Below, one piece after another: positions 4,620 through 11,463 of a stretch of DNA of 11,463 bases. The position numbers and the translations under genes are program-made. The stretch spans positions 1-11,463 of the forward strand of contig QILJ01000018.1 of the NCBI GenBank assembly GCA_003233295.1, read 5' to 3'. This DNA comes from Ignavibacteria bacterium. GTDB taxonomy: Bacteria; Bacteroidota; Ignavibacteria; Ignavibacteriales; Melioribacteraceae. Each line of letters opens with the position of its first letter. Position 1 is the stretch's first letter. The notes beneath the pieces are model-generated. The model was not told the DNA's origin. It did not search any database and saw nothing but the letters and a program-made list of their open reading frames with translations.

Positions 4620-7520
4620 ATGAAAAAAAATTTATTCGGAAGAATGGGATTAGCGAGATTTATCAAAAGAAATTTATTCATAGTAATGATTGTGTTCATA
4701 ATCAGCAATTTAATTTTTGGTCAAGCTAAAAGTAAAATAACTGGAGTAATAGTTGACGACGAGTTTGGAGAGCCTCTTATTGGAGTTAATGTGATGATAG
4801 AGGGAACAATGTTAGGTGCTGCCACAGATATAAATGGAAATTTTGTTATCTCACAGCTTGATGCAGGCGAATATAATATTATTGTTTCGATGGTTGGTTA
4901 TACGAAACAAAAAATTGAAGGAGTTAAACTCAAAAATAATGAAACTACACATATCGAGATAATTTTAAGAACTGAGTCATTTGAAACCAAGGAAATTGTT
5001 ATTTCAGCTAAAGCAGTTATGAATACGGAAGCCTCAATTTTGGTTAAAAGACAAAAATCAATTGAGGTAAGTGATGCGGTTAGTGCTGAACAATTCCAAA
5101 AAGCTGGAAGCAGTAATGCTGCCGACGCAGCGAAACAAATTGTAGGGGCCTCGGTTGTTGATGGGAAAGATGTTTTTATTAGAGGACTGGGGGATAGATA
5201 CACAAGTACAAATTTGAATGGGGCTCAAATACCGAGTGCTGATCCTTATAAAAGGTCAGGGTCAATCGATATTATCCCCTCAAATTTGATTGATAATATC
5301 CAAGTTGTTAAGAGTTTCACTCCAGATAAACCCGGAGATTTCTCTGGAGGAACTATAGATGTTAATACTAAGGATTTCCCTGATCAATTTAATCTATCAT
5401 TAAGTGCTGCAGTTAAGTATAATAGTGCAATAACATTTAACAAAAACGGTTTCGCTTATGATGGCAGCTCAACCGACTGGTTAGGTTACGACAACGGTAC
5501 TAGAGCAGTTCCTACAATTGTTGGGGATGAAACATGGACTGCTGACGTAGGTCATGCTCAGAAAGAAGATATATTATCACAGCAGATTGATGATGTTACC
5601 AAATCATTTAATTCACAAATGACTCCTTATAAAAAAGTAGCACCTATAAATCAAAACTATGCTCTGTCAATAGGAAATCAGTATAAAATTAGCGGAATGT
5701 ATCTCGGATTTATAGGAAGTTTAACTTATAAAAACAATCATAACGGATATATAGAGGGACAATTAAATCGTTGGGATAGAGGTGTTGCCGACCCAAATAA
5801 AAACCAGCTAGATACAAATTTTGCACTAACTGATACAAAAAGTATCTCAGAAGTAATTATTGGTGGTTTAGCTAAGGTATCCTTAAAACTAAATAATTTA
5901 AACGTAATTAGTTTCAATTTTCTTTTTAATCAAAACGGTGAAAGTACATCCCGTTTTGTATCTGGTAAATATCCGTATGATATTGATCCCACATGGAAAT
6001 ATCAAGCCAGAACACTATTTTATAAAGAAAGAAACCTAAAAACCTATCAGCTGGAAGGTAACCATTCGCTCGGAATTTTTAATGGGTTAAAAATAGATTG
6101 GCTTGCTTCAGCAATGAATTCAAGTCAGTCAGACCCTGATAACAGGTATTTCTACAATTACGAGACCAATGATAAAGTTTACGGAGTTAAAACTAATCTT
6201 CCCCCGGAAAGATATTTCAGAACCACAAACGAGGAACAAAATCGATTTAACTTAAACTTGATATTACCATTCAAAGTTTGGAATAATACAAAATCACGTT
6301 TAAAGTTTGGCGGAGCTTATTTAAAAATAGATAGAGCTTTTAACGAGAGAAGGTTTGTTTATAATCCGGTTTCAAGTGTTGGTAAATATCTGAGAGATGA
6401 AAATGGAAATGTAAATGAATTATTTTCGGATAAATATTTAGGTTGGACATCCACTGACACACTTTCGAACGGTGTAACGTTAAACAGATTTTCACTTTAC
6501 ATTACTGAGACAGACCAGACATCCTCCAATTATACTGGCAGTAATAAAATATTTGCGTACTATGGGTTGATAGACCTACCAATTTTACCTTCATTAAGAA
6601 TTATAACTGGTGCAAGGGTTGAAAGCACTAATATGAGGGTTATTAGCTCTTCGGAAACCAAGGATGATGCTACCATTCAAACAAAAGATATTCTACCCTC
6701 GTTTAGTATTATTTATAATCCTATTCAGAATATGAACCTGAGATTTTCTTACGGTAGAACTTTATCAAGGCCAAATTTTCGTGAAATTTCTCCGTTTCAA
6801 AATTATGAATTCAATGGTGGTGATATCTATATAGGTAATCCTGACCTTGAGAGAACCTTAATCGATAATTTTGATTTAAGATGGGAATGGTTCACAAACC
6901 CAGGTGAAGTATTATCAATTTCGTTATTTGCTAAAAATTTCAATAATCCAATTGAACAGAAAATTGTTAATGCTCCCAATAAGGTTTTATCTTGGACAAA
7001 TGTAAATAAAGCAGAAGTTTATGGTTTAGAGTTTGAAGCAAGAACTAAGATTGGATTTCTTTCAAACAGAACAAATAATTTACAATTAGGTGGAAATCTT
7101 TCATTGATTCGCTCTAGTGTTGATATTGATTCATTAGAGTTGGAAAACAGAAGAGCTTACGAACCTTACGCTTCATCCACAAGACAATTTCAAGGCCAAT
7201 CGCCATATGTAGTAAATTTCTTTTTGGATTATGAAAACATGAATTTTGGTCTGACCGCAAGTTTATATTATAATGTTTTTGGAAAACGTCTATCGACTGT
7301 TGGTTCAATGGGAGCACCGGATGTTTATGAAAAGCCACTGAATTTAGTCAATTTCACGGCAACCAAATCGTTAATTGAAAATTTACAACTAACATTTAGA
7401 GTGCAGAATTTACTAAATGCTAAAAATGTAAGAGTTCAAGAATATAAAGGTAAAGAATATATTTATAGTAGCTATTATAGAGGACGGGTATTTTCCGTAG
7501 GATTGAACTATAAAATTTAA
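4620..7520 (+). CDS. TonB-dependent outer-membrane receptor with CarboxypepD_reg-like domain
   Basis: This 966-residue outer-membrane active transporter is energised by TonB-ExbBD. A long basic n-region leads into a signal peptide ending near LIFGQ (residue 35). A CarboxypepD_reg-like beta-sandwich (about 38-118) follows, with ITGVIVDDEFGEPLIGVNV and TDINGNF. A TonB-box-like KEIVISA lies at 124-130. The plug domain (about 145-255) has VFIRGLGDRYTSTNLNG, IPSNLIDNIQVVKSF and DFSGGTIDVNT, as in the Xanthomonas/Caulobacter-type receptors rather than SusC. The rest is the 22-stranded barrel, with FSYGRTLSRPNFREISP and a C-terminal strand ending VFSVGLNYKI. Start: GGAAGGAG at 4606-4613 sits 6 bases before the ATG. 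No SusD-like gene is present; the next gene, 28 bases on, codes for a secreted partner. The ligand is unknown; the Pho-box-like operator suggests a phosphorus compound (inference). Confidence 0.93.
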   Translation: MKKNLFGRMGLARFIKRNLFIVMIVFIISNLIFGQAKSKITGVIVDDEFGEPLIGVNVMIEGTMLGAATDINGNFVISQLDAGEYNIIVSMVGYTKQKIEGVKLKNNETTHIEIILRTESFETKEIVISAKAVMNTEASILVKRQKSIEVSDAVSAEQFQKAGSSNAADAAKQIVGASVVDGKDVFIRGLGDRYTSTNLNGAQIPSADPYKRSGSIDIIPSNLIDNIQVVKSFTPDKPGDFSGGTIDVNTKDFPDQFNLSLSAAVKYNSAITFNKNGFAYDGSSTDWLGYDNGTRAVPTIVGDETWTADVGHAQKEDILSQQIDDVTKSFNSQMTPYKKVAPINQNYALSIGNQYKISGMYLGFIGSLTYKNNHNGYIEGQLNRWDRGVADPNKNQLDTNFALTDTKSISEVIIGGLAKVSLKLNNLNVISFNFLFNQNGESTSRFVSGKYPYDIDPTWKYQARTLFYKERNLKTYQLEGNHSLGIFNGLKIDWLASAMNSSQSDPDNRYFYNYETNDKVYGVKTNLPPERYFRTTNEEQNRFNLNLILPFKVWNNTKSRLKFGGAYLKIDRAFNERRFVYNPVSSVGKYLRDENGNVNELFSDKYLGWTSTDTLSNGVTLNRFSLYITETDQTSSNYTGSNKIFAYYGLIDLPILPSLRIITGARVESTNMRVISSSETKDDATIQTKDILPSFSIIYNPIQNMNLRFSYGRTLSRPNFREISPFQNYEFNGGDIYIGNPDLERTLIDNFDLRWEWFTNPGEVLSISLFAKNFNNPIEQKIVNAPNKVLSWTNVNKAEVYGLEFEARTKIGFLSNRTNNLQLGGNLSLIRSSVDIDSLELENRRAYEPYASSTRQFQGQSPYVVNFFLDYENMNFGLTASLYYNVFGKRLSTVGSMGAPDVYEKPLNLVNFTATKSLIENLQLTFRVQNLLNAKNVRVQEYKGKEYIYSSYYRGRVFSVGLNYKI

Positions 7521-7538
7521 CTTATTACTAATTTAATT

Positions 7539-7544
7539 GGAGGA
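7539..7544 (+). promoter_or_regulatory. Ribosome-binding site that sets the start at 7549
   Basis: GGAGGA lies four bases before ATG 7549. A longer reading from TTG 7537 would put its own start codon on top of this site and add only MEES before the signal peptide, so it is rejected. Confidence 0.85.
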
Positions 7545-7548
7545 AAGC

Positions 7549-9207
7549 ATGAAAAAAAACATTTTAACAATAGTTTTAACCATAGTAACCTATTCAATGG
7601 TTTTAGGTCAGAATTCTGATTTTTTTGAGAAGGTAAATTATAAAGGAGCATTCGGTTCAACAAACTGGATGAAAGGCTGGACAGCATTGGATACCTATAG
7701 TTATCTGTCACCCAATAAGACATCAACGGAAACAGTAACAGTTACCGATGCCAGTATAAATGCAGGAGAGACAGTATATTGGACCTCGGATAAGACCTAT
7801 CTATTAGATGGTTTTGTCTATATAGAAGATGGATCGGTATTAAATATAGAGGCTGGGACAATAATAAAGGGTAAAGCTGGTCAAGGAGAAAGCGCATCCG
7901 CCTTGATAATAACACAAGGGGCCAAGATATATGCAGAAGGAACATCAGAGAAACCAATAATTTTTACAGCAGAGAGTGATGACGTGGATGATCCGACAGA
8001 TTTGGTACTTCCGGCAAGGAATTTATGGGGAGGAGTAATCATCTTAGGTAAAGCAGTTATCAATACAACCACGGGTGTAGGAAATATAGAAGGCTTACCG
8101 GCATCGGATAAAACAAAGTACGGAGGCATAGATGATGATGATAATTCTGGAGTACTACGTTATGTATCGATACGTCATGGAGGTACAGATATAGGTGCAG
8201 GGAATGAAATAAACGGATTGACCTTAGGAGCAGTAGGAAGAGGAACGACGATAGATTATGTAGAAGTATATGGAAATAATGATGACGGATTTGAATGGTT
8301 TGGAGGTACAGTAAACTGTAAGCACTTAGTATCAGCTTTTAATGCAGATGATGGGTTCGATCATGATGAAGGCTTACGAGGCAAGATGCAGTTTTTATTT
8401 GTAATCCAATCATCCGAAGATGGCAACAGAGGCGGAGAACATGATGGGGGAACCGATCCGGAAGATGGTGAACCATACGCCTATCCGATCACCTATAATG
8501 CAACATTTTTAGGTTCTGGGATGAATTCGGCAAATGCAGATAATGATGAATTATTTAAGATACGAGATAACTGGGGTGGAGAATACAAAAATTCTATATT
8601 TGGAGATTTTGTAGGCTATGCCATGGATATAGAGAATTTAGAGAGTGGACAAGACTCGAAACAGCGGTTAGATGATGGAGAGATAGTATTTAATAATGAT
8701 ATATGGTTTAACTTCGGCAAAGGGAATGATTTCAATTCATTGGGTAAACATGATTGGGAAAGTGCTTATTTGAATGATGCAGTAAACGCAAATACGATTG
8801 AAGACCCGCGGTTAAATGGAATAAGCAGAGACTCATATTCTGAAGGGTTAGACCCAAGACCTATGGCTGATGGTGCTGCTTATAATAATTTGGCAGATAT
8901 TATTACCAGTGTAAGAAGAATTAATATCAATGGCGGAGTGATTTCTAACTATGAACTAAGCCAAAATTACCCTAATCCATTTAACCCGACTACGATTATC
9001 AGATTCTCAATACCAGAGTATACTAAGGTGAAGTTAAGTATATATAATATTCTTGGACAAAAAATTACAACATTAGTTGATGAAGTAAAAGCAGCAGGCA
9101 CTTATGAAGTAAGTTGGAATGCATCTAATTTCTCAAGTGGTATTTATATTTATAGATTAGAGTCTGAAAAAAAATCAGTTTTAAAGAAAATGACACTCTT
9201 AAAGTAG
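7549..9207 (+). CDS. Secreted beta-helix-like surface protein with T9SS type A sorting domain
   Basis: 552 residues. The signal peptide (1-21) ends VLGQ. The body starts FFEKVNYKGAFGSTNWMKGWTAL. From about 80 to 360 come repeated Gly/Ile/Val-rich turns (DGSVLNIEAGTIIKG, NLWGGVIILGKAVIN, LRYVSIRHGGTD, IDYVEVYGNNDDGFEWFGG), typical of a right-handed parallel beta-helix, with acidic loops (DDDD, NNDDGF, DDGFDHDEG) that could bind calcium. Residues 468-552 form a complete T9SS sorting domain: SQNYPNPFNPTT, VKLSIYNILGQKITTLV, SGIYIYRLES and a basic tail. It is therefore exported across the outer membrane and attached to, or released from, the surface. It lies 28 bases after the receptor gene, so it is a likely binding or processing partner of it. 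No catalytic motif is seen. Codon use of residues about 65-404 differs from the rest (see findings). Confidence 0.88.
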   Translation: MKKNILTIVLTIVTYSMVLGQNSDFFEKVNYKGAFGSTNWMKGWTALDTYSYLSPNKTSTETVTVTDASINAGETVYWTSDKTYLLDGFVYIEDGSVLNIEAGTIIKGKAGQGESASALIITQGAKIYAEGTSEKPIIFTAESDDVDDPTDLVLPARNLWGGVIILGKAVINTTTGVGNIEGLPASDKTKYGGIDDDDNSGVLRYVSIRHGGTDIGAGNEINGLTLGAVGRGTTIDYVEVYGNNDDGFEWFGGTVNCKHLVSAFNADDGFDHDEGLRGKMQFLFVIQSSEDGNRGGEHDGGTDPEDGEPYAYPITYNATFLGSGMNSANADNDELFKIRDNWGGEYKNSIFGDFVGYAMDIENLESGQDSKQRLDDGEIVFNNDIWFNFGKGNDFNSLGKHDWESAYLNDAVNANTIEDPRLNGISRDSYSEGLDPRPMADGAAYNNLADIITSVRRININGGVISNYELSQNYPNPFNPTTIIRFSIPEYTKVKLSIYNILGQKITTLVDEVKAAGTYEVSWNASNFSSGIYIYRLESEKKSVLKKMTLLK

Positions 9208-9237
9208 TGGCATATTCTTCTTTCTCCTTCCAGAGAT

Positions 9238-9265
9238 AAAGCGTCTGCTTGCAGACGCTTTTTTT
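9238..9265 (+). terminator. Rho-independent terminator of the receptor operon
   Basis: AAAGCGTCTG (9238-9247) pairs with CAGACGCTTT (9252-9261) around a CTTG loop, running into seven T (9259-9265). It lies 30 bases after the stop of the T9SS protein gene and separates it from mgsA. Confidence 0.92.
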
Positions 9266-9281
9266 AGTACATTTATTAGAG

Positions 9282-9289
9282 AGAGGAAA
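9282..9289 (+). promoter_or_regulatory. Ribosome-binding site that sets the mgsA start at 9297
   Basis: AGAGGAAA lies seven bases before ATG 9297. The in-frame ATG at 9249 is inside the loop of the upstream terminator and would add 16 residues absent from the family, so 9297 is the start. Confidence 0.8.
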
Positions 9290-9296
9290 TATTAAA

Positions 9297-9773
9297 ATGA
9301 AAATTAAGAAAACTATTGCTTTGGTCGCACATGATAATAGGAAGAGGGATTTAGCTGAATGGGTGGCATGGAACTCACAAAAATTAAGTAACCATAAAAT
9401 GGTTTGTACTGGTACAACCGGTAAGATGATTGAATCCATTCTTATGGGAAAAAGAAAATTGAAAAATTTGAAACAAAAAATGCCTATTAAAAAGTTAAAG
9501 TCAGGACCATTGGGTGGTGATCAACAACTTGGCGCAATGATTGCAGAATCAAAAATAGATATTGTAATTTTCTTTTGGGATCCTATGGAACCTCAACCTC
9601 ATGATGTTGATGTAAAAGCTTTACTCAGAATAGCTGTGCTTTACAATATCCCTATTGCTAATAATCGTTCTACTGCGGATTTTATTATTTCTTCAGAATT
9701 GTTTGAGGACGATTATAATCCAATAGTTAAAGATTATTCCAGATATCTTAACCGTAATATTTTAAATATTTAA
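9297..9773 (+). CDS. mgsA: Methylglyoxal synthase
   Basis: Converts dihydroxyacetone phosphate to methylglyoxal and inorganic phosphate in the cytoplasm, a bypass of lower glycolysis; the known enzymes are inhibited by phosphate. The 158-residue protein shows all family motifs in order: IALVAHD (7-13), TGTTG (38-42), SGPLGGDQQLGA (69-80) with catalytic Asp75, IFFWDPMEPQPHDVDVKALLR (91-111) with the active-site His102 and Asp105, and ANNRSTADF (121-129). Compared with the E. coli enzyme (152 residues) it has a Lys-rich insertion of about ten residues at 51-67, between the phosphate-binding TGTTG and GGDQQ loops. The ATG at 9297 is chosen on its Shine-Dalgarno. The terminator upstream means it needs its own promoter, which I cannot pick out, or read-through. 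Confidence 0.96.
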   Translation: MKIKKTIALVAHDNRKRDLAEWVAWNSQKLSNHKMVCTGTTGKMIESILMGKRKLKNLKQKMPIKKLKSGPLGGDQQLGAMIAESKIDIVIFFWDPMEPQPHDVDVKALLRIAVLYNIPIANNRSTADFIISSELFEDDYNPIVKDYSRYLNRNILNI

Positions 9774-9848
9774 AAACAAAAATAATTTTAGCTTCTGAAA
9801 ATAATTATGTATGTTAATTATCAATCTTAAATTTAATTCAAAACTAAA

Positions 9849-11459
9849 TTGATAAAATTATTTCTAAGAATAATTCTCCCCGGTTTTGTGTTATTCTCTG
9901 TAGTTGCAGAGATATCATATGCTCAAGATACTCTTTTAATAAAAAAACATTTAAGTTATTTGGGTAGTGATTTGTTTGGAGGAAGGGGGAGCGGAACTAT
10001 TGGGGGTGAACTATCTGCAAAATATATCGCATTATACTTGAATAAATATGAATTAAAACCTATGGGATATGAGAATACATTCTATCAGTATTTACCTATG
10101 CACGGCAGCCAGGCAAAAGAGAGTTCCAAAATTATATTAATGAATGATAGTTCTGATACACTTACAATAAATAATGATTTTGAATTTTTTCACACAAGTG
10201 GAAGAATATTTACTCCAAATTTGATTTCATTGGCATTTGTTGGATACGGGATAATTGCATCAGAGTTTGATTACGATGATTATAAGGATGTTGATGTTGA
10301 AGGGAAAATAGCTGTCTATTTTGGAGGAGAACCTTATTCTGATGATCCGGATTATTTTAATGGGCAATATTCGAGTAAATATAGCTTTGTCGATACTAAA
10401 CAAAAAATTGCTTTATCGAAGGGAGCAGTTGGCATCATTCAGATCCCAAATTATAGAGGAACGGCAAAGGACTTATGGGAGAAACTGATTCATGAATTTT
10501 ATTTTGAAGATATTACTCTGGCGTATTTACCCACTCCAATGCTTAGTTTACTAATAAGTCCTAAATCTGCTAAAAAATTGTTCGATGGATCTAAGTATTC
10601 ATTTGAGCAAGTTTCGGCTCAGCGATTTTCTGGAGAGCTTAAAAGTTTTTACCTAAAGAGCAAGCTACTACTTCAACTTGACTTTAATAGAAGAGATTTT
10701 ATATCTCCAAATGTAGTAGGGTATCTAAAGGGTAATGATGAAAAATTTAATGATGAATATGTGGTTATCTCTGCACATTATGACCATCTTGGAATAGGCT
10801 TGCCTGTTAAAGGAGATTCTATTTATAATGGAGTTCTTGATAATGGTATTGGGGTTTCGGTATTATTAGAACTTGCTTCAAAATTAAGTGAAAATAATTA
10901 TCTTCTGAAACGCTCAATAATCTTTTTATTTGCTACCGGTGAAGAGAAAGGATTACTGGGTTCAAAATATTTTGTTGATCATACTCCAGTACCGGTTGAT
11001 AAGATAGTGGCTAATATAAATATTGATGGTTTTGCAGTGATCGATGATTTCAGATCGGTTGTAGGTGTGGGAGCTGAGTTTTCATCAATGAATGATATTT
11101 TAAGAGAAACTGCGGATGAAGCTAAATTAAAACTTGAGAAAATCCCAGCAGAATTTGATTCATTCGAATCATTTCTACACTCAGATCAACTATCATTTGC
11201 AAATGCTGGAATTCCTTCAATTCTTGTTTCCGATGGAGTTAATTATGTGAATGTGACTAAGAATGAAGGAATACGAAAGTGGAAAGATTATATACATAAT
11301 AGATATCACACACCGTTTGATGACTTAATGCAAAAAATAGATTATGAAGCAGTTCAGCGGCATTTTAATTTTATGTATAACTTTATATTAAATGTTGCAA
11401 ATACGAAGAATGAAATTAACTGGAATAATTCTTCTCCATATCAATCAAATAATAAATGA
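9849..11459 (+). CDS. Secreted M28-family zinc metallopeptidase (aminopeptidase type)
   Basis: A 536-residue exported peptidase. The signal peptide ends SYAQ (26). Residues about 28-110 form the N-terminal part of the peptidase fold, 110-270 a PA-like insert (VGYGIIASEFDYDDYKDVDVEGKIAVYFGG), and 285-520 the M28 catalytic domain. The metal ligands and catalytic residues are all visible: SAHYDHLG (His310, Asp312), GVLDNGIG (Asp331), TGEEKGLLGS (Glu365, Glu366), NIDG (Asp393) and YHTPFDD (His487). It probably trims N-terminal residues from peptides in the periplasm or outside the cell; no T9SS sorting domain is present, so the periplasm is more likely. The start is TTG without a clear Shine-Dalgarno; the signal peptide immediately behind it supports it. 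The gap to mgsA is 75 bases with no visible terminator. Confidence 0.92.
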   Translation: MIKLFLRIILPGFVLFSVVAEISYAQDTLLIKKHLSYLGSDLFGGRGSGTIGGELSAKYIALYLNKYELKPMGYENTFYQYLPMHGSQAKESSKIILMNDSSDTLTINNDFEFFHTSGRIFTPNLISLAFVGYGIIASEFDYDDYKDVDVEGKIAVYFGGEPYSDDPDYFNGQYSSKYSFVDTKQKIALSKGAVGIIQIPNYRGTAKDLWEKLIHEFYFEDITLAYLPTPMLSLLISPKSAKKLFDGSKYSFEQVSAQRFSGELKSFYLKSKLLLQLDFNRRDFISPNVVGYLKGNDEKFNDEYVVISAHYDHLGIGLPVKGDSIYNGVLDNGIGVSVLLELASKLSENNYLLKRSIIFLFATGEEKGLLGSKYFVDHTPVPVDKIVANINIDGFAVIDDFRSVVGVGAEFSSMNDILRETADEAKLKLEKIPAEFDSFESFLHSDQLSFANAGIPSILVSDGVNYVNVTKNEGIRKWKDYIHNRYHTPFDDLMQKIDYEAVQRHFNFMYNFILNVANTKNEINWNNSSPYQSNNK

Positions 11460-11463
11460 TTAA

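Noticed and set aside
4898..5203. 101-codon minus-strand frame inside the TonB receptor gene
   Set aside because: It lies wholly over the CarboxypepD_reg and plug coding region, whose motifs are clear on the plus strand. It is a shadow frame.
9249..9296. Longer mgsA beginning at ATG 9249
   Set aside because: The codon lies in the terminator loop, has no ribosome-binding site, and the added residues are not part of the family.
9125..9439. 104-codon minus-strand frame across the T9SS sorting domain, terminator and mgsA start
   Set aside because: It crosses a strong plus-strand terminator and two well-supported genes, and no domain is recognisable in it.
1..11463. CRISPR array, retron, or phage genes
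   Set aside because: No regularly spaced repeats with unique spacers, no reverse transcriptase, integrase or phage structural motifs were seen on either strand. The only short periodic repeats are those of the operator at 4492-4553.

Overview
The window looks like a chromosomal segment of an AT-rich bacterium of the Bacteroidetes/Chlorobi/Ignavibacteria assemblage, most likely Ignavibacteria-like. The evidence is a secreted protein ending in a type IX secretion (T9SS) sorting domain with the motif SQNYPNPFNPTT, a CarboxypepD_reg-like/TonB-dependent receptor, tRNA genes without encoded CCA, and two promoter-like sites matching the TAnnTTTG element of the Bacteroidetes housekeeping sigma factor. 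The species cannot be fixed from the sequence alone.

Left part (1-3101). The first 35 codons of a secreted protein run off the left edge on the minus strand. A gene-poor stretch with a GC-rich hairpin follows, then tRNA-Gly(GCC) and tRNA-Cys(GCA) with a terminator-like hairpin between them. Next is a tight plus-strand run of three genes: an EamA/DMT-family transporter, a lytic transglycosylase that overlaps it by 4 bases (ATGA), and a small exported protein of unknown function.

Middle part (3102-4619). This is a decayed zone without intact genes. It holds a shrunken IS256-family insertion sequence of about 730 bp. Both terminal inverted repeats are recognisable, but the middle of the transposase is deleted. 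Beyond it lie a possible frameshifted minus-strand gene remnant, two hairpins of similar design, and a regulatory region made of a TTAACA-type direct-repeat array with an 11-bp period followed by a TAnnTTTG element. That layout is typical of binding by PhoB/OmpR-type response regulators.

Right part (4620-11463). The regulated unit is a two-gene operon: a 966-aa TonB-dependent outer-membrane receptor, and a 552-aa secreted beta-helix-like protein with a T9SS sorting domain. It ends at a strong intrinsic terminator. Methylglyoxal synthase (mgsA) and a secreted M28-family zinc metallopeptidase follow. The working model is a surface uptake pair (receptor plus T9SS-exported partner) controlled by a PhoB-like or other OmpR-family regulator. 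Methylglyoxal synthase, an enzyme inhibited by phosphate, lies just downstream in a separate transcription unit. The phosphate link is inference.
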